Assembly (NCBI GenBank): GCA_021828105.1
Contig: JAKATG010000022.1
Location: 1-64,000, forward strand
Source of the DNA: Taklimakanibacter sp021828105
Lineage (GTDB): Bacteria; Pseudomonadota; Alphaproteobacteria; Rhizobiales; Aestuariivirgaceae
Direction of reading: 5' to 3'
DNA: 64,000 nucleotides
The translations under genes were made by a program, and so were the position numbers. The first letter of the stretch is position 1, and the number at the start of each line of letters is the position of its first letter. The notes under the pieces were generated by a model that saw only the letters and a list, made by a program, of their open reading frames with translations, had not been told where the DNA came from and did no database searches. Positions 8,713 to 17,402 of the stretch are shown one piece after another.

Positions 8713-9564
8713 CTAGGAAGCCTTAGCCAACCCTCTCCGGATAGCCTTGATGCCTTCGCGATAGACGCCTTCGGAGCTGGGGAAGAAATCGCGCCACACC
8801 CGTGTGGCGGCGGCAAGCGCCGGCAGCGAGCGACCGAAAGCTTCGATGGTGAGCCAGCCGTCATACTTGCTTGCCTTGAGCGCCTTGTAGGTCGCGGGCC
8901 AGTCGACATGGCCCTTGCCGGGAGTGCCGCGGTCGTTTTCCGAAATATGAACATGGATCATGTGCTGGCGGATCGTCCTGATCGCCTTGATCGGATCGCT
9001 CTCCTCGATATTGGCGTGGAAGGTGTCGTACATGCCTTGGACGGCGGGATGATCGACCTCGTCCAGATAGTCAGCAAGCTGCTGCATGGTCGTGAGGAAG
9101 TAGCATTCGAAGCGGTTGAGCGCTTCGAGCGCCAGGCGGATATTCTTGCGCGCCGCATAATCGCCGGCCTTGCGGTGGAAGGCGATGCCGCGCTTGCGCT
9201 CGGCGGCGGTCGGGCCGGCGCCGGTGAAATGTCCGTGAACGGAGTGAATGGGACCGCCGATGACGGGGGCACCCAGCGCCGCGCTGCAATCGATGAACCA
9301 TCTGGCGTGATCGAGCGCCGCCCTTCTCGTGGCGCCGTCGCTGGCGAGCGGGTTCTTGTCGAGCGACGGCATGATGGTGACGACGCTGCGCGCGAGGCCG
9401 ATCTCGTCCAGCATGGCGCCGAGCCTCGCATAATGGTCCGGATCGCCTTCGAAGATCGGAATCTCGACGCCGTCATAGCCGGCCTTCTTGATGTCGCGGA
9501 GCAGCCCACGGTGCTCTGCTGTCACATGGCCGGTCCACAGCAGAAGGTTGAAGCCGATTTTCAT
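8713..9564 (-). CDS. Sugar 3-epimerase / hydroxypyruvate isomerase-like TIM-barrel protein
   Basis: This 283-residue protein of the AP-endonuclease-2-like TIM-barrel family is closest in motif pattern to D-tagatose/D-psicose/L-ribulose 3-epimerases. The four expected metal ligands are visible: Glu in LALEALNRFE, Asp in GMYDTFHANIEE, His in HVHISENDRG, and Glu in WLTIEAFG. The loop RGTPGKGHVDW is also characteristic. It would interconvert ketoses at C3 using Mn2+ or Co2+ in the cytoplasm; the exact substrate cannot be read from sequence. The start ATG overlaps the stop of the upstream aminotransferase gene (ATGA), so the two are co-translated. Confidence 0.8.
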   Translation of the reverse strand: MKIGFNLLLWTGHVTAEHRGLLRDIKKAGYDGVEIPIFEGDPDHYARLGAMLDEIGLARSVVTIMPSLDKNPLASDGATRRAALDHARWFIDCSAALGAPVIGGPIHSVHGHFTGAGPTAAERKRGIAFHRKAGDYAARKNIRLALEALNRFECYFLTTMQQLADYLDEVDHPAVQGMYDTFHANIEESDPIKAIRTIRQHMIHVHISENDRGTPGKGHVDWPATYKALKASKYDGWLTIEAFGRSLPALAAATRVWRDFFPSSEGVYREGIKAIRRGLAKAS

Positions 9565-10739
9565 GTGTGTCTGCCGTTCTGGCTTTCGATCAGCCGCGCC
9601 ACGACGTCGGGCATCAGCCTGGCTTCGGCATTGGCGAAAGCGAGGCGCAGATACTGCTCCTGACCGGGACCGAACATGCTGCCGGGGAGGGCGAGGAGGT
9701 CATGCTGCTGCGCCAGGCGCTTGGCGACAGTCTTGGCATCCTCGGCGAAGGGATGACGGATATAGGCGAAGAAGGCGCCAGCGGAGAGCAGGCGGTAGTC
9801 GAGCTCTGGGTGTTCGAAAGCCTGCCTGAGGGCCGAGGCTTTCTCGCGCGCCAGCTTGAGCTTCTCGTCCTTCCATTGGGCGAGCGATGTCAGGCCGAAC
9901 AAGGCCGCGCCCTGCGAGATAGTGGGCGCGCAGATGGCGACGCAATCGAGGATCTTCTCGAGCTCGCCGAGGAATTCCGGGCTCGCGGTCACCGAACCCA
10001 CGCGATAGCCGGTGAGCGCGAAGACCTTGGAGAAGCTATAGAGCTGGATGAGGCAGTCGCCCCAGCGCGGATCCCGGAACAGGTCGTGCGGGGGCTTGGG
10101 ATCGGTGCGGAAATCCTTGTAGGTCTCGTCGATGACGAGCGCGATGCCGCGGCTCTTGGCGAGGTTGTAGAATTCCCGGATCGTCTCGGCCGGATAGATG
10201 GCGCCCGTCGGATTGTTGGGGCTGCACAGCACGATGGCGCGCGTGCGCTCATCGATGAGGCCTGCCGCATCGGCGGCGGCGGGCGTCGTGCTCTCGCCCC
10301 TGATCGCCGGCAGATAGCGCGGCCTGATGCCCAGCATCTCGAGCCACATATGGTGGTTGAAATAATAGGGCACCGGCAGGATGACATTGTCGCCCGCTTC
10401 CGCCAGCGCCATCATCGTCGCGGCAAAGGCCTGGTTGCAGCCGGCAGTTATGGCGATATTGCGATCAGCGATGTCAGCCTGGTAGTCGGCGGCGAGGTTC
10501 TCCGCGAGTGCCTGCCGCAAGGCTGGAATGCCCAATATATCGGAGTAGAGGCTGGTCGCGGGAAGCCTTGCGAGGCGCCCCACTTCCTCGGCGAGCGCCT
10601 CGGCGGGCGGATAGCTCGGGACCGCCTGGCACAGATTGATGAGCGCGCGATTGCTCGGGCTTGTGCTGATCCAGCTCATCGCCTCGGCGATGGGCGGAGC
10701 TTCGATGCCTTGAATTATCTTGCTGGCCAGAGCCGTCAT
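9561..10739 (-). CDS. Pyridoxal-phosphate aminotransferase, class I/II
   Basis: This 392-residue fold-type I aminotransferase carries the PLP-binding pattern: CSPNNPTGAIYP, VIDETYKDF and the Schiff-base lysine in LYSFSKVFALTGYRVG. The C-terminal Arg for substrate carboxylate binding is in QYLRLAFAN. It belongs to the aspartate/aromatic-type group, but the substrate is not predictable. The frame extends upstream to 10820, but the ATG at 10739 (MTALASKIIQ) starts where homologues usually start and avoids filling the promoter of the divergent quinone oxidoreductase gene. It shares an ATGA overlap with the downstream epimerase gene. Confidence 0.85.
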   Translation of the reverse strand: MTALASKIIQGIEAPPIAEAMSWISTSPSNRALINLCQAVPSYPPAEALAEEVGRLARLPATSLYSDILGIPALRQALAENLAADYQADIADRNIAITAGCNQAFAATMMALAEAGDNVILPVPYYFNHHMWLEMLGIRPRYLPAIRGESTTPAAADAAGLIDERTRAIVLCSPNNPTGAIYPAETIREFYNLAKSRGIALVIDETYKDFRTDPKPPHDLFRDPRWGDCLIQLYSFSKVFALTGYRVGSVTASPEFLGELEKILDCVAICAPTISQGAALFGLTSLAQWKDEKLKLAREKASALRQAFEHPELDYRLLSAGAFFAYIRHPFAEDAKTVAKRLAQQHDLLALPGSMFGPGQEQYLRLAFANAEARLMPDVVARLIESQNGRHT

Positions 10740-10822
10740 TTTTTTGTTTGCCTTGGAAGGAAGGTTGGGACTTATAGGGATGTGCTCGCCAAAAGTCGAT
10801 TTGGAAAAGGAATGGTGCAACG

Positions 10823-11797
10823 ATGACGAAAGCCATACAGATCACTGAAACCGGCGGGCCGGAGGTCATGCGCCTCGTCGATGTCGATGTACCGCGCCCG
10901 GCCAAGGGCGAGATCCAGCTGCGCCAGACCGCCATGGGCCTCAATTATATCGACACCTATCACCGTTCGGGCCTCTATCCCTTGCCCTTGCCGGCAGGCA
11001 TCGGCATGGAGGCAGCCGGCGTCGTCGAAGCGGTGGGCGAGGGCGTGAAGGGCTTCAAGCCCGGGGATCGCGTCGCTTATGGCGTGGGACCGCGCGGCGC
11101 TTATGCCGAGCGGCGCAACATTCCGGCCGGCCGTGCGGTCAAGCTGCCGAAGTCCATCAGCGACGAGATGGCCGCCGGCATGATGCTCAAAGGGCTCACG
11201 GTGCGCATGCTTCTGCGCGCGGTCTACAAGGTCAAGCGTGGCGAGACCATTCTCTTCCATGCCGCCGCCGGCGGCGTGGGCGTCATCTTCACGCAATGGG
11301 CGAAGGCGCTGGGAGTCAAGGTGATCGGCACCGTGGGCTCTGACGAAAAGATCGCCGTCGCCAAGGCGCATGGCTGCGCGCATGTGATCAACTATCGCAG
11401 CGAGGATGTGGTGGCGCGGGTCAAGGAGATCACCGGCGGGGCAGGCGTTCCCGTCGTCTATGACGGTGTCGGCCAGTCGACCTTCATGACATCGCTCGAT
11501 TGCCTCAAGCCCCGGGGCCTTCTGGTCATCTTCGGGAATGCTTCGGGACCGGTGAAGTCCTTCGATCTGGGCCTCCTGGCATCGAGGGGCTCTCTTTATG
11601 TGACGCGTCCCACGGTCATGACCTATACGGCCGATGACAAGGAACTGGCGGAATCGGCAAAGGATCTGATCGAGGTCGTGAAGAGCGGCAAGGTCAAGAT
11701 TCCGGTCAATCAGCGCTATGCGCTGGCCGATGCCGGCAAGGCGCATCGCGATCTCGAAAGCCGGGCCACCACGGGCACCACGATCCTGTTTCCGTGA
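10823..11797 (+). CDS. NADPH:quinone oxidoreductase, zinc-independent MDR family
   Basis: This 324-residue protein follows the QOR (quinone reductase, zeta-crystallin) pattern. An N-terminal GroES-like fold (residues 1-120) contains NYIDTYHRSGLYPLPLPAG. The Rossmann domain carries FHAAAGGVGVIFTQWAKALG and the quinone-oxidoreductase stretch GAGVPVVYDGVGQSTF. The zinc-binding Cys/His set of classical alcohol dehydrogenases is absent. It would reduce quinones by one electron with NADPH in the cytoplasm. Length is full for the family. It is divergent from the aminotransferase gene and convergent with the lipoprotein protease gene. Confidence 0.9.
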   Translation: MTKAIQITETGGPEVMRLVDVDVPRPAKGEIQLRQTAMGLNYIDTYHRSGLYPLPLPAGIGMEAAGVVEAVGEGVKGFKPGDRVAYGVGPRGAYAERRNIPAGRAVKLPKSISDEMAAGMMLKGLTVRMLLRAVYKVKRGETILFHAAAGGVGVIFTQWAKALGVKVIGTVGSDEKIAVAKAHGCAHVINYRSEDVVARVKEITGGAGVPVVYDGVGQSTFMTSLDCLKPRGLLVIFGNASGPVKSFDLGLLASRGSLYVTRPTVMTYTADDKELAESAKDLIEVVKSGKVKIPVNQRYALADAGKAHRDLESRATTGTTILFP

Positions 11798-11810
11798 AGC
11801 CAAACGCTCT

Positions 11811-11828
11811 TTTCCTGGTTTCAGGAAA
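11811..11828. terminator. Short hairpin between convergent genes
   Basis: TTTCCTG-gttt-CAGGAAA is a perfect 7-bp stem in the 64-bp gap between the convergent quinone oxidoreductase and lipoprotein protease genes. Neither side has a run of T residues, so it is at best a weak bidirectional terminator. Confidence 0.3.
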
Positions 11829-11861
11829 CCGGCTACACGATTGATATTATGTGTAAATCGG

Positions 11862-12689
11862 TCAGCTCGACGAGCGGCAGGTTTGCGTCGACTGGCCGGC
11901 AAGCGACTGCCAGCGGGCCGAGCACTGGGTTTGCGAGCACAGGAAACCGGCAAGATTCGAGCTCGGTACCGCATGCGCCAGATTGAGCGGCCGGCCATTG
12001 CCGTCGGACAGCGTGCTGACCACCATCCCCGTGAGCTGGCCCGAGCTGTTGAAGACGGGCCCGCCGGATTCGCCTTTCTTGGTGTTCATCCTGAGCACCA
12101 TGGCATCGGGATAGCCGAAGCCATTATAGCTGACGGCGCGGCCGAAGCTCATCGACTCGACCTGGCCGAAGCGTGCCGTGTCGCCTTGCGCATGCGGCTT
12201 GCCGAGCGAGAAGACTTGCGCGCCCCGCGGCATGCAGGGGCTGGCGGCGGGTACGACCGGCTTGCCATTGAGGCCCCTGACGGCGATCAGCGCCATGTCA
12301 TTGGTCGGCCGGATGGCGATGACCTTGCCGGCATAGAGCCGGCCGTCGGAAGCGCGCGCGGTGACGCTGTAGCCTTGCTTCACGGCGACATGCCCCGCGG
12401 TCATGACGTGACCGGCATCGTCGACGATGAAACCGCTGCCGGAGGTCACCGCCTGGGCGGCATCGCCTTCGCCCGGCCTGCCCTTGCGGCGGGCCTCGGC
12501 GATCGTAATGGTCACATAGCTGGGACTGGTCTGCTTGAGCACGCCCGACATGTCCGCCGCTGGCGTAGCCGAAGTCGGAATCGCATCCGATTCGACATTG
12601 ATGACCCGGTCTTCGAGGGCATTCTGGCTGCCGCCGCTGCAGGCCGCAAGAAGAGCGAGGAGCGGCAGCGCCATGGTCAGTTTGTGCAT
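11862..12689 (-). CDS. Trypsin-like serine protease lipoprotein
   Basis: From the ATG at 12689 this is a 275-residue lipoprotein: the signal sequence ends in the lipobox LLAACSGG, with Cys as lipid attachment. The S1/DegP-like catalytic triad is visible as His in TAGHVAV, Asp in TNDMALIAV and Ser in GESGGPVFNSSGQ. No PDZ domain follows, unlike DegP. Two cysteine pairs near the end (LCSQTQCSARW and TCRSSS) may form disulfides. The frame extends upstream to 12803, but that adds a non-signal leader. It is probably an envelope-anchored protease facing the periplasm; its substrate is unknown. Confidence 0.82.
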   Translation of the reverse strand: MHKLTMALPLLALLAACSGGSQNALEDRVINVESDAIPTSATPAADMSGVLKQTSPSYVTITIAEARRKGRPGEGDAAQAVTSGSGFIVDDAGHVMTAGHVAVKQGYSVTARASDGRLYAGKVIAIRPTNDMALIAVRGLNGKPVVPAASPCMPRGAQVFSLGKPHAQGDTARFGQVESMSFGRAVSYNGFGYPDAMVLRMNTKKGESGGPVFNSSGQLTGMVVSTLSDGNGRPLNLAHAVPSSNLAGFLCSQTQCSARWQSLAGQSTQTCRSSS

Positions 12690-13009
12690 GGGGGTGGACA
12701 ACAGAAGTCTCGCCTCGACGGAAATTCCAGCCTTTTTTAGCCACATAACAGCGCCTTGCGTCCGGAACAAGGCAGCCAACCGAAGAACCACAAACTGCGG
12801 CAAACTTGCAACAGGTGCCGTTGCGGCCGAAGGATTTGGCGGAAGGGTTCCTTCCGGTGGAAATCCCGTTGTTTTGACCGTCCCCAGATGTCATAAATTC
12901 CTGATGGACCGGGCGGAACAAGCCGTGAAAGCCCATTGATTTCAGGGGCAAAGAACGGTCGGGGCGGGCGGCGAGTGAAGATCGCCGCTCAACTTGCGGG
13001 GTAGGGGAA

Positions 13010-15733
13010 ATGAGATGCAATCCGCGTAAATGGCTCCTTTGGGCAATCCCCATGGCGGGATTGCCGCTTCTCGCGGCCCTCGGGTTCAACAGCACGGGGA
13101 TCGAGGCCAAGCTGACCGAAGCCGCGGGCGCGAGCCTCGCCGAGGCCAAGGCCGATTGGGCGAAAGTGACTTTCAACGGCCGCGATGGCCATATCGAGGG
13201 TGATGCCCCGGGCCGCCTCGCCATAGACGAGGCGGTCAAGGCGGTCGCCGGAACCCAGGGCGTGCGGCGGGTCGATGCGGCACAAGCCAAGGTCGTGCTG
13301 GCAGCGCCCACGGTCGATACGCTGGTGACCAACAACAACCGGCCAGAGGTGAAGGGCACCTGGCCCGAAATCTATGCCAAGACTCTGTCGGTGATCCTGC
13401 CCGACCGCCAATATGCCCTGGGCAAGGACCCGGAGGTCAAATCGGACGGCGCCGGCAATTGGAGCTTTGCGCCCGCAGAGCCCTTGAAAGACGGGGCTTA
13501 TGACATTGCGGTCGAAGTCGACGATGGCGCGGGCGCCACGTCCAAGACCGCGACGCAGGGTAAGATCACCATCGACACGGTGGCGCCGCCCTTGCCGGTC
13601 TTCGCGCCCGTCACCAGCCAGGTGTCGCCGCAGAGCCTCTCGGGAAGCTGGGCGGAAGGCGATGCCGCGGCGCTGAAGGTCGGGCTCGCGGACAAGACCT
13701 ACACGCTGGGCCAGGATCCCGCTCTGGCATCGGCGGGCGGCAACTGGACATTGACGCTGCCGGAGCCCCTCGCCGACGGTGCTTACGACCTGACCGTGGA
13801 AGCGATCGATGCCGCCGGGAACAGCGCCCGGCTCAACATGCCCGATGCCGTCACTATCTCCTCCAAGCCGCCGGGACCGACCGTCGCCAAATATTCCGGG
13901 AACGATTCGACGCCGCTCGTTTCGGGAAGCTGGGGCGAGGCACAAGGCAGCAAGCTTCAGGTGGCGGTCGGCGGCAAGGCCTATGAGCTCGGCCGCGATG
14001 CCAACCTGACCTCGGATGGTACCGGCAACTGGCGTCTCGATATCGCCGCGCCGCTCAAGGACGGCATCTATGACGCCGTGGTGACGGTGACCGATGCCCA
14101 AGGCAATGTCGCGAAGGACGAGACGGTGGCCGAGATCGAAGTCGACGCCACCGCGCCCGCGGTCCCTGTCGTCAACGAGGCGACAAGCTTGCCGGTGACC
14201 GGAAGCTTCGCGCCGCGTGACACCAAGGTCCTGCGAGCGACCTTGGCCGGCCACAGCTACACGCTGGGGCAGGATGCGGCCCTCACCGCCGATGGCGAGA
14301 CCTGGTCGCTGATGCCGCCGGCAGAGCTGCCCGCCGGCACATATGATGTGATCGTCGAAGCCGTCGACGGCTTCGGCAATGTCTCCGCCGATGCGAGCAA
14401 GGACGAGCTTGTCGTCGCCGAGGACGCAACCTCGCCATCACCGCCGGTCGCCGACATGACGGCGCCGACCGTGACGGTGCAGGAGGCCACGGCAGCGCGC
14501 CCGACCATCACCGGCACCTGGGCCGAAGGCGCCGCTAAATCGCTCAAGGTGACGCTGGCCGAGGCGGGATACACCCTCGGCGCCAATGAGGAATTGACCT
14601 CGTCTTCCGGCCAATGGAGCTTGAAGCTGCCGGCGCCGCTGAAGGACGGCATCTATGATGTCGTCGTCGAGACGACGGACGCTGCCGGCAAGCTCGTCAC
14701 CGATACGACGAAAGACGAACTCAGCGTCGATGCGGCAGGGCCGGCAACGCCGACCGTCAAGCTCTATGCCTCAGCCGAGAGTCCGGCCGCCATCTCCGGC
14801 ACCTGGCCCGAGGGCGATGCCGCGGAACTCGCCGTCACGTTCAACAACAAGACGGCGAAACTCGGTGGGGACGAGAGCCTCAAATCCGATGGCAAGGGCA
14901 ACTGGTCGCTGACCGTCACGGACAAGCTTCAGCCTGGAAGCTATGACGTGGTCGCCACTGCGACCGACAAGCGCGGCCGCTCCGCTGCCGACCAGACCCG
15001 CTTCGAGGTCCTCATCAAGGAAGCGGCGACGGAACCGACTCCTGTGGAGCCTCCCCCTACAGAGCCGACAACGACGGAGCCGACGCCCACGGGACCGACG
15101 ACCACGGAGCCGACGCCCACGGGACCGACGACTACGGAACCGACGCCCACTGAGCCGACGACTACGGAACCGACGCCCACTGAGCCAACGACTACGGAAC
15201 CGACGCCCACTGAGCCGACGACTACGGAACCGACACCCACCGAGCCGCCGACCACGGAACCGACAACGACCGAGACGCCGACCACGGAACCGACAACCAC
15301 CGAGCCGCCGACCACGGAGCCGACGACGACCGAGCCGACCACCACTGGACCGACGACGACACCGCCGACTGCCGATTGCACGACGGGCCTCGCCAAGACA
15401 TTGCTCGATCGCCCGTTGCATTTCGATCGCGACAAATCGGCGGTGACGCCGGCGGCGGCCGCCATCATCAAGGACCTGTCTGCGATTGCCGCGACCTGTC
15501 CGGCGGAAAAGCTCGAGATCGGCGGACATACCGACAATATCGGTTCGGAGCCCTATAATCAGGCGCTGAGCGAGCGCCGCGCCGTTGCTGTCATGCACGC
15601 GCTGGGCGAAGCGGGCGTCGCCGCGGACCGGCTTTCCGCGGTCGGCTATGGCGAGACCGTTCCCGTGGGCGACAACGGGACGGATGAGGGCCGGGCCCGC
15701 AACCGGCGCATCGAAATCAAGATCGTAAAATAG
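13010..15733 (+). CDS. BON / Ig-like repeat / OmpA-domain envelope protein
   Basis: This is a 907-residue envelope protein. A hydrophobic N-terminal segment (WLLWAIPMAGLPLLAALGF) is followed by a BON-like domain (~30-100). Next come about six Ig-like repeats of ~95 residues, each with a G.W.EG…L.V…YTLG…L…G.W.L..PLKDG.YD core. A low-complexity Thr/Pro/Glu linker (~680-785) precedes a C-terminal OmpA peptidoglycan-binding domain. That domain contains LHFDRDKSAVTP, IGGHTDNIGSEPYNQ, LSERRA and ARNRRIEI. It would tether to peptidoglycan and project a long stalk. The ATG at 13010 follows GTAGGGGAA, a good ribosome-binding site. It leads the next two membrane-protein genes. Confidence 0.85.
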   Translation: MRCNPRKWLLWAIPMAGLPLLAALGFNSTGIEAKLTEAAGASLAEAKADWAKVTFNGRDGHIEGDAPGRLAIDEAVKAVAGTQGVRRVDAAQAKVVLAAPTVDTLVTNNNRPEVKGTWPEIYAKTLSVILPDRQYALGKDPEVKSDGAGNWSFAPAEPLKDGAYDIAVEVDDGAGATSKTATQGKITIDTVAPPLPVFAPVTSQVSPQSLSGSWAEGDAAALKVGLADKTYTLGQDPALASAGGNWTLTLPEPLADGAYDLTVEAIDAAGNSARLNMPDAVTISSKPPGPTVAKYSGNDSTPLVSGSWGEAQGSKLQVAVGGKAYELGRDANLTSDGTGNWRLDIAAPLKDGIYDAVVTVTDAQGNVAKDETVAEIEVDATAPAVPVVNEATSLPVTGSFAPRDTKVLRATLAGHSYTLGQDAALTADGETWSLMPPAELPAGTYDVIVEAVDGFGNVSADASKDELVVAEDATSPSPPVADMTAPTVTVQEATAARPTITGTWAEGAAKSLKVTLAEAGYTLGANEELTSSSGQWSLKLPAPLKDGIYDVVVETTDAAGKLVTDTTKDELSVDAAGPATPTVKLYASAESPAAISGTWPEGDAAELAVTFNNKTAKLGGDESLKSDGKGNWSLTVTDKLQPGSYDVVATATDKRGRSAADQTRFEVLIKEAATEPTPVEPPPTEPTTTEPTPTGPTTTEPTPTGPTTTEPTPTEPTTTEPTPTEPTTTEPTPTEPTTTEPTPTEPPTTEPTTTETPTTEPTTTEPPTTEPTTTEPTTTGPTTTPPTADCTTGLAKTLLDRPLHFDRDKSAVTPAAAAIIKDLSAIAATCPAEKLEIGGHTDNIGSEPYNQALSERRAVAVMHALGEAGVAADRLSAVGYGETVPVGDNGTDEGRARNRRIEIKIVK
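15060..15370 (+). repeat. 30-bp tandem repeat encoding Thr/Pro/Glu linker
   Basis: Roughly ten degenerate copies of a 30-bp unit encode a 10-residue motif of the type TEPTPTEPTT. The units drift toward the 3' end (PPTTEPTTTE). The array forms an extended linker between the Ig-like repeats and the OmpA domain. Repeat number is likely variable between strains. Confidence 0.9.
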
Positions 15734-15745
15734 AAGGGACCGGTC

Positions 15746-15874
15746 ATGGTCGATTTCTGGAATTTCCACGATACGGTGTTTCTGGCGAGAGAAAACTGGA
15801 TCTGGCTGGCGGTGGCCCTGGGGCTCGGGGTCATCGTGGGCTGGATGACGTGCTCGAGAGAAGACAGGCGCTGA
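15746..15874 (+). CDS. Small 42-residue single-pass membrane protein
   Basis: This short gene begins at the ATG at 15746 and stops at TGA 15872-15874. It follows the OmpA-domain gene by 12 bp and is preceded by AAGGGA at a suitable distance. The protein starts MVDFWNFHDTVFLARENW. One hydrophobic helix of about 17 residues (WLAVALGLGVIVGWMT) and a charged tail (SREDRR) follow, so it should insert with a short cytoplasmic C-terminus. No family is recognised. Position between two envelope-protein genes on the same strand suggests co-expression. Confidence 0.7.
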   Translation: MVDFWNFHDTVFLARENWIWLAVALGLGVIVGWMTCSREDRR

Positions 15875-15908
15875 GGCAATGGCGTATTAGCGGCGGAAAG
15901 GCAAAACC

Positions 15909-16478
15909 ATGTCACATCTCATTCTCGAGCTTGCCTTGTGGGCGCTCCTCGCTTTCTTCATCGGCTGCATCATCGGCTGCATCCTGCATAAGCTGTTCGG
16001 CGGCGAGACCACGCGTGCGACGACGCGCGGCGCACCGCCCAGAGCGGCCGATGAGCCTTTGCGCAGCCCAGGCGCTGAAGCCGTGAAAGCCGCGGGCGTT
16101 GCTCTAGCGACACAGGAGGAGCCGGCCGTCGTCGCCGGCACACCTGCACGGCCGCAGGGCATTGCCGGCGCCCGGGAGGGCAAGGCCGACAATCTCCAGC
16201 GGATCAGTGGCATCGGGCCCAAGAACGAAAAGACCTTGCATGGGCTCGGCTTCTTCCATTTCGACCAGATCGCCGCCTGGACCGAGGAGGAGATCGCCTG
16301 GGTGGATGATCATCTGAAGTTCAACGGCCGCATCGTGCGGGAGGAGTGGACACGGCAGGCCAAGCTTCTGGCCGAAGGCAAGGAAGACGAGTTCCACAAG
16401 CTTTACGGCACCGGCGGCCTGCAGAACAAGAAAGGCGAGACCCAGTCGGGCACGCGCACGCGGAAATCCGATTCATAA
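15909..16478 (+). CDS. Membrane-anchored protein with C-terminal helix-hairpin-helix-like domain
   Basis: This 189-residue protein has an N-terminal transmembrane helix (LALWALLAFFIGCIIGCIL), then a low-complexity Ala/Pro/Arg linker (~40-90). A compact domain at ~95-160 starts DNLQRISGIGPKNEKTLHGL. That motif is the pattern seen in helix-hairpin-helix/flap-endonuclease-like domains of uncharacterised alphaproteobacterial proteins and in the tail of some NuoE proteins. The domain may bind nucleic acid or protein; no nuclease active site is evident. It lies 34 bp after the 42-residue membrane protein gene, so it is likely the third gene of an operon with the OmpA-domain protein. Confidence 0.7.
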   Translation: MSHLILELALWALLAFFIGCIIGCILHKLFGGETTRATTRGAPPRAADEPLRSPGAEAVKAAGVALATQEEPAVVAGTPARPQGIAGAREGKADNLQRISGIGPKNEKTLHGLGFFHFDQIAAWTEEEIAWVDDHLKFNGRIVREEWTRQAKLLAEGKEDEFHKLYGTGGLQNKKGETQSGTRTRKSDS

Positions 16479-16531
16479 CCCCACCCCGCAGGGGGTGAAC
16501 GGGGGACGATACTTTCCGAACTCATCACGCT

Positions 16532-17398
16532 TTAGACGATCTCGAGCCAGGCCTTGATCGCCGCCTTGGCGCCCGGCTCGTCGAGAAACGGCACATGTCC
16601 GCGGTCCTTGATCGTATAGGCGGCAAGGCGCGCATGGCGTTTCTTCATCTGGGCGACGGTCTGAGCGCTCAGCAGATCGGAATTTTCCGCCCTGAGCACC
16701 ATCACCGGGAAGGCCATCAGGGCGTCGAAGAGCGGCCACAGGTCGGGAGAGTCCGCTTTCTCGATCTCCTCATCCGTGGGAAAGGCCTTGGCGAGACGCA
16801 GGTCGTAGTCCTGCGAAATCCGCCCATTCTCCTCAATGAAGACCCTGTGAGCAAAGCTCAGCCAATCGGCATCGCTCAACTGCTCGAATCCCGGATTGCT
16901 GTCTTTCAGCGCCGTCACGGCGTCATCCCAGTTCGTAAAGGCGAGCGCCTTGCCAAGATAGCTCCGTATACGCAGCAGCGAGGCTCTCTCGATGACCGGG
17001 CCGACGTCGTTCAACAGCACGCCTTTCAGGCGCTGCGGAAACTGCGCCGCCATGATCATAGCGATGATGCCGCCGCGCGAGGTGCCGATGATATTGACCT
17101 GCTCGATGCCAAGGTGATCGAGCAGGCGGAGCGCGTCGCCAAGCTCGATATCCGGGCGATAGGTCAGAGGATCCGCCGCATAGGCGGACCGGCCGCGGCC
17201 CCGGTAATCCATCGTGATGAGGCGCCTTTTGCCGGCGAGCCAATGCGCCAGAGGCTCGAAATCGCGCGATGTGCGCGTGAGGCCCGCGAGACAGAGGATC
17301 GGCGTCTTGCCATCGCTCGCCGGATAGTCGCGCCCATAGAGCATGAGGCCATCCGCCGAGGTGAAATGGATGTCGCGATGGGAGGCTTGCGCTCCCAT
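16532..17398 (-). CDS. Alpha/beta hydrolase
   Basis: This 288-residue alpha/beta-hydrolase has the oxyanion/HG-like strand region ILCLAGLTRTSRDF, the nucleophile elbow GTSRGG (Ser), an acid residue in VLRAENSDLLS and the catalytic His in IKDRGHVPFLDEP. No signal peptide is present, so it should be a cytoplasmic esterase-like enzyme; the substrate is unknown. It begins 4 bp after the stop of the upstream lytic transglycosylase gene, implying one transcript. Length is normal for the family. Confidence 0.85.
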   Translation of the reverse strand: MGAQASHRDIHFTSADGLMLYGRDYPASDGKTPILCLAGLTRTSRDFEPLAHWLAGKRRLITMDYRGRGRSAYAADPLTYRPDIELGDALRLLDHLGIEQVNIIGTSRGGIIAMIMAAQFPQRLKGVLLNDVGPVIERASLLRIRSYLGKALAFTNWDDAVTALKDSNPGFEQLSDADWLSFAHRVFIEENGRISQDYDLRLAKAFPTDEEIEKADSPDLWPLFDALMAFPVMVLRAENSDLLSAQTVAQMKKRHARLAAYTIKDRGHVPFLDEPGAKAAIKAWLEIV

Positions 17399-17402
17399 GG
17401 GC

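Noticed and set aside
9567..10826. A plus-strand frame of 419 codons
   Set aside because: It mirrors the PLP aminotransferase gene on the opposite strand, and only the latter has family motifs.
14771..15769. Minus-strand frame with Arg/Gly repeats
   Set aside because: The repeats are the antisense translation of the T/P/E linker.
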